64,000 nucleotides of DNA from Mycolicibacter sp. MU0083 (GCF_963378075.1 NZ_OY726394.1:3906001-3970000); one strand, 5' to 3'. Positions 15,597 to 25,034 are shown, counted from the first letter of the stretch. Numbers and translations: made by a program. The notes: generated from the sequence alone by a model not told the origin.

Positions 15597-16172
15597 CTAT
15601 GACCGGCCGGTGAAGGCGATCAGCTGTTGCAGGGCTGATGCGGGCGCGCCGACGTCGACGGGCTCATCGAATCCCGCGCGCACCCGACCCTCCGGGGTGA
15701 TGATCGTGCGGGCCAGGCCGAGGACGTAGGTGGCCAGCGACTCCACGCCGTCCAGCGTGCGGCCGGTCGCCGTCGCGTAGTCCCACGCGTGTACCAGGAA
15801 CTCCAGCGCCAAGATCCCGACCAGCGTCCTGGCCGGCATCTCGGCGGGTCCGACGCTGACAACGCCATCCAGCCCGTGGCGGCGCCAGGCATCCAGGGCG
15901 GCCCGGGCGGCGGGCCCGACCCGGTGTTCCGGCGAATCGGTGGGACTGGGCTCTGGGAGTTCGGCGCCCGCCGGGCCACCCAAGACCGCGATCGAATGCA
16001 GCAGATGGTCGGTCAGCCGGGCCACGTCGAACTCGGAACACGGCGTCGGTTTGGACCAGTCGTCGCTGGTGATGCCGCTCAGCACCCGCTGCAGCACCGC
16101 CCACGCGGCATCCGCTGCGGCGAGTTCGTCGGCGGGCGGATCGCCAGAGCCGGGTCGCAGTTCGGAGGTCAT
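15597..16172 (-). CDS. TIGR03086 family metal-binding protein (DinB/MDMPI fold)
   Basis: A 191-residue protein of the mycothiol-dependent maleylpyruvate isomerase N-terminal/DinB four-helix class. TPCSEFDVARLTDHLLHSI and LEFLVHAWDYATATGR supply the typical D-x-x-x-H and H-x-W-D metal-ligand histidines. It agrees in position with M. tuberculosis Rv3773c, upstream of and divergent from echA21. The enzymatic role is unknown; the fold often uses mycothiol or a metal. Confidence 0.75.
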   Translation of the reverse strand: MTSELRPGSGDPPADELAAADAAWAVLQRVLSGITSDDWSKPTPCSEFDVARLTDHLLHSIAVLGGPAGAELPEPSPTDSPEHRVGPAARAALDAWRRHGLDGVVSVGPAEMPARTLVGILALEFLVHAWDYATATGRTLDGVESLATYVLGLARTIITPEGRVRAGFDEPVDVGAPASALQQLIAFTGRS

Positions 16173-16182
16173 GCGACCAGGC

Positions 16183-16188
16183 TACGGT
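16183..16188 (+). promoter_or_regulatory. -10 element of a leaderless transcript (echA21)
   Basis: TACGGT ends 6 nt before ATG 16195, with no Shine-Dalgarno. It probably drives the whole echA21-SMR-tesB-lipE operon. Confidence 0.5.
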
Positions 16189-16194
16189 TTGACC

Positions 16195-17019
16195 ATGGGC
16201 CAATACGAATCCGTAACCGTCGAGATCAAAGACCACGTCGCGCAGGTCACGCTGATCGGACCGGGCAAGGGCAATGCGATGGGTCCGGCGTTCTGGGCGG
16301 AACTGCCGGTCGTCTTCGCCGAGTTGGACGCCGACCGCGAGGTGCGGGCGATCGTGCTGACCGGCTCCGGCAAGAACTTCAGCTACGGGCTGGACCTGGC
16401 CGCCATGGGCGGCACCCTGACCCCGATGATGGCCGACGGCGGTGCGCTGGCCCGGCCGCGCGCGGATTTCCACCGTGAGCTGCAGCAGATGCAGGGGTCG
16501 ATCACCGCGGTCGCCGACTGCCGCACCCCGGTGATCGCCGCGGTGAGCGGTTGGTGCATCGGCGGCGGGGTGGACCTGATCTCGGCGGTCGACATCCGCT
16601 ACGCCTCGGCGGACGCGAAGTTCAGCGTGCGCGAGGTGAAACTGGCGATCGTCGCCGACGTCGGCAGCCTGGCCCGGCTGCCGCTGATCCTGTCCGACGG
16701 GCACCTGCGCGAGCTGGCGTTGACCGGCAAGGACATCGACGCGGCCCGCGCGGAGAAGATCGGTCTGGTCAACGACGTCTTCGACGACGCCGAGGCCTGC
16801 CTGGCCGCCGCGCACGCGACCGCGGCCGAGATCGCCGCCAACCCGCCGCTGACCGTGGCCGGGGTCAAGGATGTGCTCGACGAGCAGCGCACCGACCGGG
16901 TGGCGGCCAGCCTGCGCTACGTCGCCGCCTGGAACTCGGCGTTCCTGGCGTCCAAGGATCTGATGGAGGGTATCGGCGCGATGATGGGCAAACGCAAGCC
17001 CGAGTTCACCGGCGAGTGA
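16195..17019 (+). CDS. echA21: enoyl-CoA hydratase EchA21
   Basis: A 274-residue crotonase-fold enzyme. FSYGLDLAAMGG and the oxyanion-hole region VSGWCIGGGVDLISAVDIRYASADAKFSVREVKL are typical; the acid/base Glu position lies within REVKLAIVADVG. It would hydrate or isomerise enoyl-CoA esters in lipid degradation. Context matches M. tuberculosis Rv3774. The stop overlaps the next ATG by one base (TGATG at 17017-17021), the first of three overlapping junctions in a four-gene operon. Confidence 0.9.
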   Translation: MGQYESVTVEIKDHVAQVTLIGPGKGNAMGPAFWAELPVVFAELDADREVRAIVLTGSGKNFSYGLDLAAMGGTLTPMMADGGALARPRADFHRELQQMQGSITAVADCRTPVIAAVSGWCIGGGVDLISAVDIRYASADAKFSVREVKLAIVADVGSLARLPLILSDGHLRELALTGKDIDAARAEKIGLVNDVFDDAEACLAAAHATAAEIAANPPLTVAGVKDVLDEQRTDRVAASLRYVAAWNSAFLASKDLMEGIGAMMGKRKPEFTGE

Positions 17020-17342
17020 TGGCCTGGCTGCTGCTGCTCGGGGCGATCGGGTTCGAGGTCGCCGGCACGCTGTCGATGCGTGCCTCCGACGGCTTCAGCC
17101 GATGGCAGTGGGCGATCCCGGTGGCCGTCGGCTATACCGCGTCGTTCGTCTTGCTGGCGATGGTGCTCAAGCGCGGCATCCCGGTGGGGGTGGCCTACGG
17201 TGTCTGGTCGGGCATCGGCGTGGCCTTGACCGCTGTTTTGGCCCGATTCTTGTTCGACGACCCGTTCACCCCGATGATGGCCGGCGGCGTGGTGCTGATC
17301 GGCGCCGGGGTGTACCTGATGGAGATCGGAGCGCACGCGTGA
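17019..17342 (+). CDS. small multidrug resistance (SMR/EmrE-type) transporter
   Basis: A 107-residue protein with four membrane helices. It aligns along its length with EmrE: E13 in GAIGFEVAGTLSM is the essential proton/substrate glutamate, and AYGVWSGIGVALTAV and GAGVYLMEIG mark helices 3 and 4. It works as an antiparallel dimer exchanging cations for protons in known family members. Its position inside a lipid-metabolism operon is unusual; the physiological substrate could differ from drugs. The stop overlaps the GTG start of tesB. Confidence 0.88.
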   Translation: MAWLLLLGAIGFEVAGTLSMRASDGFSRWQWAIPVAVGYTASFVLLAMVLKRGIPVGVAYGVWSGIGVALTAVLARFLFDDPFTPMMAGGVVLIGAGVYLMEIGAHA

Positions 17343-18208
17343 GTTCTGAAGTGCCCCACCGGCAGCCGACGCTGGCAGACATCATCGCCACACTGGACGT
17401 CGACCGCGTCGACGACGAGCACTTCGTCGCCACCCAGATGGACAACCCGGCGCACCACATCGTCGGCGGGCACATCGCCGGCCAGGCGCTGATCGCGGCC
17501 AGCCGCACCGCGCCCGGACGGGTGCCGCACAGCGTGCACGTCTACTACCTGCGGGCCGGGGATGCCCGCCGCCCGGTCGACATGCACGTGGAGGTGGCCC
17601 GCGACGGCGGCACGCTGTCCACCCGGCAGGTCACCGCGCGCCAGGACGGCCAGATCCTGCTCGAGGTGTTGTCGTCGTTCACGGTGGCCGTCGACGCGCC
17701 GCAGTATCAGCAGCCTCTCCCCGATGTTCCTGCGCCGGAATCGCTTCCGACGTCGCAGGAGCAGCATGCCGCCTACGCGTCGGAGCTGGGCGGCTACTGG
17801 GTGCAGCCGCACCCGTTCGACGTCCGCTACATCGACACGCCGCCGCGGCTGGCCATGGATACCGGCACTCCTTCGCCGCGACTGCGGATGTGGTGGAAGC
17901 CCGTCGACGCGGTGCCCGCCGACCCGGTGATGCACAGCGCGCTGCTGACGTATCTGACCGGCACCAAGATGGTGGAGACCGCGCTGGCGATGCGGGCCAC
18001 CAATCAGGCGGCCACGTTCAACGCTTTGATCGACCATGCGTTGTGGTTCCAGCGACCGGTCGACCTGTCGGACTGGGTGCTCTCGGATCAGTTCACCCCC
18101 AGCGGCGTCGGCGGACGCGGGCTGACCAGCGCGACGCTGTACAACCGGGCCGGCCAGCTGGTGTGTGTGGCGACGCAGGAACTGTATTTCGGGCGGGGCC
18201 GGTCATGA
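17339..18208 (+). CDS. tesB: acyl-CoA thioesterase II (TesB family)
   Basis: A 289-residue double-hotdog thioesterase starting at GTG 17339, overlapping the SMR stop (GTGA). The N-terminal hotdog has HHIVGGHIAGQALIAA and HSVHVYYLRAGD. The C-terminal hotdog has HSALLTYLTGTKMVE, IDHALWFQRPVDLSDW and GRGLTSATLYNRAGQLV, the usual TesB active-site segments with the D/T/Q-type triad. It hydrolyses fatty acyl-CoA. The stop overlaps the lipE start by ATGA (18205-18208). Confidence 0.88.
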   Translation: MSSEVPHRQPTLADIIATLDVDRVDDEHFVATQMDNPAHHIVGGHIAGQALIAASRTAPGRVPHSVHVYYLRAGDARRPVDMHVEVARDGGTLSTRQVTARQDGQILLEVLSSFTVAVDAPQYQQPLPDVPAPESLPTSQEQHAAYASELGGYWVQPHPFDVRYIDTPPRLAMDTGTPSPRLRMWWKPVDAVPADPVMHSALLTYLTGTKMVETALAMRATNQAATFNALIDHALWFQRPVDLSDWVLSDQFTPSGVGGRGLTSATLYNRAGQLVCVATQELYFGRGRS

Positions 18209-19446
18209 CCGCCGACGGCCGGGTGCGCCTGCCCGCCGATCTGGATTCCGTGACCGCGATCGGCGCCGAGGACCACTCGGGTGTCGATTCCGCAGCCGTG
18301 GAACGGATCTGGGCCGCCGCCCGGCACTGGTATGCCGGTGGCCTGCATCCGGCCATCCAATTGTGCCTGCGGGTCGACGGCCGGGTGGTTCTGAACCGCG
18401 CGATCGGGCACGGCTGGGGCAACGGCCCGTCGGATCCCGTTGACGCGGAGCTCGTTCCGGTGCGGGTGGACACCCCTTTCTGCGTGTATTCGGCCGCCAA
18501 GGCGATCACCAGCACGGTGATGCACATGCTGGTCGAGCGCGGGGCGTTCTCGCTGGACGATCGGGTCAGCGACTACATTCCCGGGTACGGCCGTCATGGC
18601 AAGGCCCGCACCACTATTCGTCACGTGATGACCCACAGTGCCGGGGTGCCGTTCGCGACCGGGCCCAAACCCGACCTGAATCGGGCGGACGACCCGGAGT
18701 ACGCCCAGGCGCAGCTGGCCAACCTGCAGGCGATCTACCCGCCGGGGCTGATGCACATGTATCACGCGCTGACCTGGGGGCCGCTGACCCGCGAGATCGT
18801 CCGGGCCGCCACCGGGCGCGACATCCGTGAGGTGCTGGCCACCGAGATCCTCGAGCCGCTGGGGTTCCGGTGGACCAATTACGGGGTGGCGCCGGCCGAT
18901 ATCCCGCTGGTGGCGCCCAGCCATCCCACCGGCGTGCAGCCCACCGGCGCGGCGGTGGCGGTGTTCCGCAAGGCGATCGGCGGGTCGGTGCACGAGATCA
19001 TCCCCGTCACCAACAGCCCGTTCTTCCTGACCACCGTGGTGCCGTCGTCGAACACCATCTCCACCGCCGACGAGCTGTCCCGATTCGCCGAGATCTGGCG
19101 TGGCGAAGGCGAATCGGACGGCGTGCGGGTGCTGTCGGCGGCGACGATGCGCGGCGCGGTGCGGCAGTGCCGACGGTTGCGGCCGGACGTGGCCACCGGG
19201 CTGGCGCCGTTGCGCTGGGGCACCGGTTTCATGCTGGGTTCGGAGCGGTTCGGGCCGTTCGGCCGCGGCGCGCCGGCGGCGTTCGGGCATCTGGGTCTGG
19301 TGAACTGCGCGATCTGGACCGACCCGCAGCGTGGACTGTCGGCGGGGTTGATCTCCAGCGGCAAGCCCGGCCAGGACCCGGAGGTCAAGCGGTACCGGGC
19401 ATTGATGGACACGATCAGCGCGGAGATCCCCCGCACAACCCGTTGA
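18205..19446 (+). CDS. lipE: serine hydrolase LipE (beta-lactamase/esterase family)
   Basis: A 413-residue protein with the serine beta-lactamase-like fold. The S-x-x-K catalytic motif is SAAK in CVYSAAKAITS; MYHALTWGPLTRE supplies the tyrosine motif, and the C-terminal FGHLGLVN loop replaces KTG with H-x-G, as in family VIII esterases. No signal peptide is apparent. Length and context agree with M. tuberculosis Rv3775 (LipE). It ends the echA21 operon and is convergent with a PGRS gene. Confidence 0.88.
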   Translation: MTADGRVRLPADLDSVTAIGAEDHSGVDSAAVERIWAAARHWYAGGLHPAIQLCLRVDGRVVLNRAIGHGWGNGPSDPVDAELVPVRVDTPFCVYSAAKAITSTVMHMLVERGAFSLDDRVSDYIPGYGRHGKARTTIRHVMTHSAGVPFATGPKPDLNRADDPEYAQAQLANLQAIYPPGLMHMYHALTWGPLTREIVRAATGRDIREVLATEILEPLGFRWTNYGVAPADIPLVAPSHPTGVQPTGAAVAVFRKAIGGSVHEIIPVTNSPFFLTTVVPSSNTISTADELSRFAEIWRGEGESDGVRVLSAATMRGAVRQCRRLRPDVATGLAPLRWGTGFMLGSERFGPFGRGAPAAFGHLGLVNCAIWTDPQRGLSAGLISSGKPGQDPEVKRYRALMDTISAEIPRTTR

Positions 19447-19502
19447 CGCCGCACCCATGGCGACGAAGTGCAAGTGGGGTGTGACCTGGGTGCAGTATGA
19501 AC
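19442..19502. repeat. diverged family 1 palindromic element (copy 2)
   Basis: GTTGACGCCGCACCC...GTGCAAGT...GGGTGCAGTATGAACG keeps the ends, spacing and AAGTGCRAGT core of the family 1 elements, but with weak arm pairing. It overlaps the lipE stop codon, between convergent genes. Confidence 0.35.
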
Positions 19503-19577
19503 GGGGTGGGAACGCGACCGCGGCCGCCGAGTTCCTGAGTGGGTGACTCGACGGCCGCGGCGCTTGAACGGTACGCC

Positions 19578-22500
19578 TTAGCCGGGGACGCCAGGCGTTC
19601 CGTTTGCTCCATCGGCGCCGTCGATGCCGGGTGTGCCGTCCGGGGTGCCCCCCGGGCCGCCGTCCCCGCCGGCCCCGCCAGTGCCCCCGTCGCCGGCGGC
19701 TCCACCGGTCCCGCCACCGGTCGGCACGCCACCGTTGCCACCGTTGCCGCCCGCGCCGCCGCTGGCACCGAGACCACCGGTGCCCGCAGTTCCGTCGACG
19801 CCACTGGTGCTGTTGCCACCGGTTCCCCCGGCGCCGCCCTTACCGGCCGCACCGCCATCACCGCCGTCACCGCCGGCCAGTCCGTCGCCGGCGGAGTTCA
19901 CGCCGCCATTGCCGCCGGCCCCGCCCGCGCCACCGGCACCACCTGCGCCACCCATTCCACCGGCGCCACCCTGACCGCCGACCGAGGTGCCACCGGTGCC
20001 ACCGGCCCCACCGTTGCCGGCGGATCCTCCGTCGGTGCCGTTGCCGCCCGCGCCATTCGCAGAACTGCTCCCGGCGGTACCCGCGGTGCCGTTGCCGCCC
20101 ACGCCACCGGCGCCCCCGGCGCCACCGTTGCCGTCGACTCCGGCGCTGCCGGCGTTGCCGTTGGTGCCACCGGTACTGACACCGCCGGCACCCGCGGTGC
20201 CGCTGGCAAGGCCGCCGGCCCCACCGGTCCCGCCCCTACCGCCGTCGAGGCCGTTGCCGTTCGCGTCGACACCGCCCTTTCCGCCCACGCCGCCGACACC
20301 ACCGGTGCCACCGTTGCCGGCATTGCCACCGTTACCGCCGTTGCCGCTGACCGCCGTGCCGCCGGCCCCGCCGCTGCCGCCGCTGCCGCCGTCACCACCG
20401 TTCCAGCCGTCACCGCCGGCGCCGGATGGGTGGGCAATTCCCTTGTGCCCGGGCGCGCCGGCCCCGCCGCTGCCGGCGTTGCCACCGTTGCCACCGTTGC
20501 CGGTGCCGGTCGCTGCGCCGCCGACCCCGCCGTCACCACCTTCGCCGCCGTTGAGGCCGGCGCCGCCGCTGCCGCCGACGCCGGCGGTGCCACCGTTGAC
20601 CGCACCTGCGCCACTACCGCCGTTGCCGCCGTTGCCGCCGTGCCCGCCGGGCCCAGGCTGGCCGCTGGCCTGCGGAGTGAGCGCGCTGACCCCGCCCGCA
20701 CCGCCGGCGCCTCCGTTACCTGCGTGGCTGACGCCGAACGGGTTGCCGACGGCCGAGACGCCGCCGCTGCTGCCGCCGGTACCGCCATCGCCGCCGTCAC
20801 CGCCGACAAACAATCCGGCTCCGCCGACGCCGCCGGTGCCGCCGTTACCGCCGGAGGCGGTGCCGTTGCCACCGTGACCACCGGCCCCGGCATCACCGGC
20901 GGTACCGCCACCACCGGTCAGCGTTGCCGCCGCCGCACCGCCGGCACCACCATTACCACCGTTGCCGCCGGTGCTGGCGACATCGGCACCGGTGGCCCCG
21001 TCGGCGCCGTTGCCGGCGTCACCACCGTGGCCGCCGGTGCCCGAGGCGCCGGCTCCTCCGGCCCCGCCGTTGCCGCCGTTGCCGCCCTTGCTGAAGATGG
21101 TGCCGCTGCCCGACGTCCACCCGGTGCTCTGCCCGCCGTCGGCGCCCTTGCCACCGTCGCCCCCGACGCCGCCGTTGCCGGCCGTCACGGCGCCACCGGC
21201 GCCACCCTGACCGCCGTTGCCGCCGAGATAGGTTCCGCTACCGGCGGCACCGCCGAGCCCACCGGTGCCGCCCTTGCCCTCGGCGGTCGCGCCGCCGAGC
21301 CCGCCGCTGCCACCGGAGCCGCCGGTGGTCTGGATGCTGTCGTCATCGGTGGCCGCATCGCCTGCGTTGCCGCCATTGCCGCCGGCGCCACCGTTGCCCT
21401 CGACGCTGTTGCCACCGGCACCGCCGACACCGCCGTTGCCGCCCTTGCTGGTGCCGAAGCCGCCCTCGCCGCCGGCACTGCCGGCGCCGCCGGTGTTGGC
21501 GCCCTCGGAAGCGCCGCCTCGCCCGCCGATACCGCCGTTACCGCCGGTCGTTCCGTCACCGCCGTCGCCGGACGACCCGCCGTTGCCGCCGACGATGCCG
21601 TTGCCGGCCGTGCCGCCGGTGCCGCCGTTGCCGCCCTTGCCCAGGTAGTCGCCGGTGTCCTCGTCCCGGTAGCCCTCGCCACCGTTGGCCGCGTTACCTC
21701 CGTCGGCACCGGTCCCGGTTTCGCCGGCCTGCCCGAAGGAGCCGTTGAACTTCACCCCACCGAGCCCGCCGGTGCCGCCGGCACCTCCTTGACCGCCGTT
21801 ACCACCGTTGAGGTGACCCGCGATGCCGTCATCCACCCCGTTGGCCGCGGCGCCGCCGTTACCGGCGACGCCACCGTCACCGCCCTGGCCACCGTTGCCG
21901 AAGTAATAGCCGCTGCGGCCGCCGACCCCGCCATTGCCGCCCCAGCCGCCGATGTCGCCGTGGCCGGTACCACCGTTGGCGTAGCTGCCCGCGGCGCCAT
22001 CGGTGCCCTTACCGCCCTGGCCGCCGTTGCCACCGTTGCCGAAGAACCAGCCGACCGCGTCACCGCCGGCACCGCCGACCCCGCCGACCGCGCCGACTCC
22101 GACACCGTCACCACCGTTACCGCCGTCACCGCCGAGGCCCATGAACGTACCGCCGACGCCGCCGGCGCCGCCGGCGCTGCTCTCGAAACCGTCACCGCCG
22201 TCGCCGCCGTTGCCGAACCAGCCGGCCGCACCACCGTCGCCGCCGGCCACGCCGGCCTCGTCGCTGCTCCAGCCGTCGCCGCCGTCGCCGAACCACAGTC
22301 CGGCGTCGCCGCCGTCGGGGTTGTCGGCGGTGCCGTCGGCACCGTCACCGATCAGGAACAGTCCGGACGATTCGTTGATCCAGCCGTTGACCCACTCGCC
22401 GAGGTCACTGTTGATCCACGCCTCGACACCGAAATGCAGTGGCTCGTAGAACCATTGGTCGATGATGGTGCTCATGTCGAAGAAGCCGGCGGCCGCGCCC

Positions 22501-22706
22501 AGCGGGGCATCGGCGGCCGAGGTCGCGGGGTCGAACCAATCCCACCCGAAGTCGAACCCGTCGGCCTGAGCCGACGGCGGGGTCGCCAGGGGCGCCATCC
22601 CGAACGCCAGGAATGCACCGGCCGCACCACCGGCTCCGATGATCCGGTTGCGGCGCGTCCGGCCGGCTTGACCGCGACGCCGGCTGCTGCTGTGACGACG
22701 ACTCAT
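19578..22706 (-). CDS. PE-less PGRS glycine-rich exported protein (1042 aa)
   Basis: Start ATG 22706 has AGAAAGG upstream. Residues 1-21 are very basic with RR pairs, 22-48 are hydrophobic and end in SAQA, a likely signal peptidase site before DGFDFGWDWFD. A unique aromatic region (about 49-150, with WFYEPLHFGVEAW and GWINESSGLFLIGDGADG) is followed by some 850 residues of GGxGGxGG-type PGRS repeats. There is no PE domain, unlike classical PE_PGRS proteins. The N-terminal layout matches the two giant PGRS proteins further on (AGAFLAFGMAPL, then D-W-F). It is expected to be surface-exposed or secreted; the route (Sec, or Tat because of RRNRIIGAG) is undecided. It lies just downstream of a GjpA-like gene on the same strand. 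Confidence 0.85.
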   Translation of the reverse strand: MSRRHSSSRRRGQAGRTRRNRIIGAGGAAGAFLAFGMAPLATPPSAQADGFDFGWDWFDPATSAADAPLGAAAGFFDMSTIIDQWFYEPLHFGVEAWINSDLGEWVNGWINESSGLFLIGDGADGTADNPDGGDAGLWFGDGGDGWSSDEAGVAGGDGGAAGWFGNGGDGGDGFESSAGGAGGVGGTFMGLGGDGGNGGDGVGVGAVGGVGGAGGDAVGWFFGNGGNGGQGGKGTDGAAGSYANGGTGHGDIGGWGGNGGVGGRSGYYFGNGGQGGDGGVAGNGGAAANGVDDGIAGHLNGGNGGQGGAGGTGGLGGVKFNGSFGQAGETGTGADGGNAANGGEGYRDEDTGDYLGKGGNGGTGGTAGNGIVGGNGGSSGDGGDGTTGGNGGIGGRGGASEGANTGGAGSAGGEGGFGTSKGGNGGVGGAGGNSVEGNGGAGGNGGNAGDAATDDDSIQTTGGSGGSGGLGGATAEGKGGTGGLGGAAGSGTYLGGNGGQGGAGGAVTAGNGGVGGDGGKGADGGQSTGWTSGSGTIFSKGGNGGNGGAGGAGASGTGGHGGDAGNGADGATGADVASTGGNGGNGGAGGAAAATLTGGGGTAGDAGAGGHGGNGTASGGNGGTGGVGGAGLFVGGDGGDGGTGGSSGGVSAVGNPFGVSHAGNGGAGGAGGVSALTPQASGQPGPGGHGGNGGNGGSGAGAVNGGTAGVGGSGGAGLNGGEGGDGGVGGAATGTGNGGNGGNAGSGGAGAPGHKGIAHPSGAGGDGWNGGDGGSGGSGGAGGTAVSGNGGNGGNAGNGGTGGVGGVGGKGGVDANGNGLDGGRGGTGGAGGLASGTAGAGGVSTGGTNGNAGSAGVDGNGGAGGAGGVGGNGTAGTAGSSSANGAGGNGTDGGSAGNGGAGGTGGTSVGGQGGAGGMGGAGGAGGAGGAGGNGGVNSAGDGLAGGDGGDGGAAGKGGAGGTGGNSTSGVDGTAGTGGLGASGGAGGNGGNGGVPTGGGTGGAAGDGGTGGAGGDGGPGGTPDGTPGIDGADGANGTPGVPG

Positions 22707-22764
22707 TGAGGAACACCTTTCTAAGATGTAAAGCGCTGGGGTAGTTGAGTTTTGATAAGCGGTT

Positions 22765-23898
22765 TCAGGAGAAGATGTCGTCGAGCAGGTCTTGTAGACC
22801 GCTGAAGACGTTCGTCGCTTCCGCGCTGGCTCCGCCGTCATCGAAAAGGTCGTCCGGTATCACCGGCAGTTCGACACCCGCCATCGGCGGCGTCACGACG
22901 ACCGCGCCTTTCCCACTCCAACCGGAGCCGAGCAGCGCCCCCACGATCTGACCCCACGCCTCCCAGGCCGCGATGGGGCCGATGGCCTGGCCGTCCATGG
23001 CGATGGTGTTGAGCAGTGGCACGCCGACCATTTCCAGTCCGATGCCGTTGAAGATTGAGCCGCCGACCGCCGGGATCGACGCGACTACTTCGCCACCGGT
23101 ACCCAGGACCTCGTACGGGCCGACCGACACCGAGCCGGGAGTGAGGAGGCCGCCGAAGGCAAACTCCAAGTGGTCCAAGCTCATTCCGACGGGGAGGAAT
23201 CCTGCGTCGTTGATCATCGGCAGTAGGAAGTCGAGGCTGAGCGTGGCGCCGTTGAGGAAGCCACCCCAGGTGTTGGCGATGATCTCACTGAAGCCGTCGC
23301 CGTCGTCGATGCTGTTCATCATCGCGACCCACGGGCTGATGCCGGGACCCAGTGAGCCGATGATGACCGCACTCAGCGGTGACGTAAGCCAGTCGACGAC
23401 GGCCGTCACCGACTCGGCGTCGATGTCGGGCGGCAGGAAGCTCGGCAACTGGTTGTACAGGAAGGCGTGGCCGGTCAGTCCTGCCCCGTCGAGGGTGTGC
23501 TGCGTGACGAGACCCTTTGTCGCGGCGAGCATGTCCTGCACCGCCCAGCCGTCACGAACCGCTACCCAGCGGTCCTGGATCTGGGTGTTGATGTCGGCCA
23601 ACGTGCTGCTGCTCGGGTCGTCCAGGAACTGCTGGGTGTAGCCCATCCAGTTGGCGAACAGCTGCTGCCAGGCCACCCCGGGGGCCAGCATGTAGTTGTT
23701 GAGCAGCGTTGTGGCGTTGGCCGACGCGGTGTTGAACACGTCCTGCCAGGTGTCGACGATGCCGGGCAGCCCCGTGAGCGCGACATCGATGACCGCGGGC
23801 GCCGCGGGTGCCGGCGCCGCCACCGGTGTGGCGGCGATCAGGCCGGTCCCGGCGATGACGACGCCGGCCGTTGCGTAGGGGCGAAGAATGGCGTGCAA
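22765..23898 (-). CDS. GjpA-like outer-membrane porin candidate (377 aa)
   Basis: The start is taken as TTG 23898. GAAGGAG lies 5 nt upstream, and the resulting N-terminus (L/M-HAILRPYATAGVVIAG) matches the starts of the two large paralogues downstream (MQQTLRPY, MQLALRPY); ATG 23916 would add six residues. Residues about 9-32 are a signal-like hydrophobic stretch ending in an Ala/Pro-rich region. The body is alpha-helical in composition, with FLNG...LDFLLPMINDAG...LTPG shared with the paralogues. The R-P-Y-x-T-x-G-V start is typical of mycobacterial proteins annotated as outer-membrane porin GjpA; transport activity is not shown here. It lies 58 bp upstream of a PGRS gene, so the two are probably co-transcribed. 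Confidence 0.65.
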   Translation of the reverse strand: MHAILRPYATAGVVIAGTGLIAATPVAAPAPAAPAVIDVALTGLPGIVDTWQDVFNTASANATTLLNNYMLAPGVAWQQLFANWMGYTQQFLDDPSSSTLADINTQIQDRWVAVRDGWAVQDMLAATKGLVTQHTLDGAGLTGHAFLYNQLPSFLPPDIDAESVTAVVDWLTSPLSAVIIGSLGPGISPWVAMMNSIDDGDGFSEIIANTWGGFLNGATLSLDFLLPMINDAGFLPVGMSLDHLEFAFGGLLTPGSVSVGPYEVLGTGGEVVASIPAVGGSIFNGIGLEMVGVPLLNTIAMDGQAIGPIAAWEAWGQIVGALLGSGWSGKGAVVVTPPMAGVELPVIPDDLFDDGGASAEATNVFSGLQDLLDDIFS

Positions 23899-24401
23899 GG
23901 GAGCTCCTTCGGTCATGTGACTCAGTGCCCGAAAAGTAACTGAGCATGACCTGAAAAACACCAGTCCTAGGGATGAGGTCCGCAAAGTTAATCGCCCGTA
24001 CTCGCACTGGCAATCGCCGGGACGCGGATAACGCGAGGTAGACAGTTTTGCGGCGCTTTACAGCAAACTATTGACCGGCATTTAGTGGTTCAATTGGAAA
24101 TTACCGACTGGTAAGAATTGAAACATGTTCAGCCTGACCTATTCCGCGTCGAGACGGTGCGAAATACCTTGCTGAACTGCTGCGACATGCACAATCGACG
24201 ATTTCCTCGCGCGAGACGAAAAAACGCTTCTCAAGTGCCGAACCTCCCGCACATTCATCAACATAAGCAAACTTTTGCGCCGACAATTCTTGACGCCTGT
24301 CAACCGCTGTGACCAGCGGTCGGAACGGAAAGCGCGCCGCGCGAGCAGGCGACGCTGCGTCCGGCGACGCCGGTTGAGGCCACGGCCTACCTGAGAATCC
24401 G
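23899..24401. other. intergenic region with operator-like sites
   Basis: No convincing gene is seen in this relatively AT-rich 503-bp stretch. It holds the TTACC/GGTAA palindrome (24101-24114), AACATGTT (24122-24129) and a block of about 70 bp resembling one upstream of the second MarR gene. These probably control the GjpA-like gene read leftwards. Confidence 0.5.
24101..24116. promoter_or_regulatory. TTACC-N4-GGTAA palindromic site, copy 1
   Basis: TTACCGACTGGTAAGA; 15 of 16 bases are identical to 61225-61240 in the Rv3778c/Rv3779 divergent promoter. The symmetric arms suggest a dimeric repressor site. The regulator is unknown. Confidence 0.45.
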
Positions 24402-24941
24402 TCAAACTGTCACGGCAGGGATCCCGGTCGTCGAATGCCGTGTCCGGCGCGCCCCGGCCGGCCTCATCTGCGCGCCGGTCCTACGGCAGACGTCACCCAG
24501 GGCGATCGCCTGCGGCCGCGACAGTCGCTCCAGGTAGTGCACGCGGATCGCCCGCGCGTAAGTCGCCACGGCGGGCCGGTGCAACCCCCGGCCCTCGTCG
24601 GTGATGCAGGCCAGCACCGCTCGCCGGTCGCCGGGGTGTTGACGCCGTGCGACCAGGCCCCGCGCCTCCAGTCGTGTGATCAGTTGGGTCACACGACTGG
24701 GCGCCATGGCGAATTCCTCTGCGATGTCGCCCATTCGGACAGATCCCGACGCCGATCGGGCCAGCAGATCCAGCACCAGAACACCGAACAGGGGCAGACC
24801 GTGTTCGGTGATCAGTCGATGGTTCAACGCCGCAAACAGTCGCAACGATGACTCCATGAACAGCTGTACACACGCGCCCTCTGCGGGGTCGAGCGCGGGA
24901 AGCTCCCATATCGCCCGTTCAATCGCCGTCCGGCGTCCCAT
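24402..24941 (-). CDS. MarR-family regulator 1
   Basis: A 179-residue winged-helix regulator. Dimerisation helices flank a MarR core: RMGDIAEEFAMAPSRVTQLITRLEARGLVARRQHPGDRRAVLACITDEG contains helix-turn-helix and wing (D-R-R at the wing). Start ATG 24941 is chosen because the conserved part begins soon after; the frame stays open 20 codons further upstream. It is one of three paralogous MarR genes read in the same direction. The C-terminus is Arg-rich and longer than usual. The ligand and targets are unknown; local control of the GjpA-like/PGRS block is plausible. Confidence 0.78.
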   Translation of the reverse strand: MGRRTAIERAIWELPALDPAEGACVQLFMESSLRLFAALNHRLITEHGLPLFGVLVLDLLARSASGSVRMGDIAEEFAMAPSRVTQLITRLEARGLVARRQHPGDRRAVLACITDEGRGLHRPAVATYARAIRVHYLERLSRPQAIALGDVCRRTGAQMRPAGARRTRHSTTGIPAVTV

Positions 24942-25034
24942 GCCGGGCGATGGTAATGAGGAGGCGTGCTGCCAGTGGGGAGAATTCAGAAGTATTTGCA
25001 CCAGGGGCCGCGATGTAACGCCGTGCGGCTCGAC

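Noticed and set aside
19578..22706. Classical PE_PGRS assignment
   Set aside because: No N-terminal PE domain with the Pro-Glu motif is present; the start is a basic plus hydrophobic signal sequence instead.
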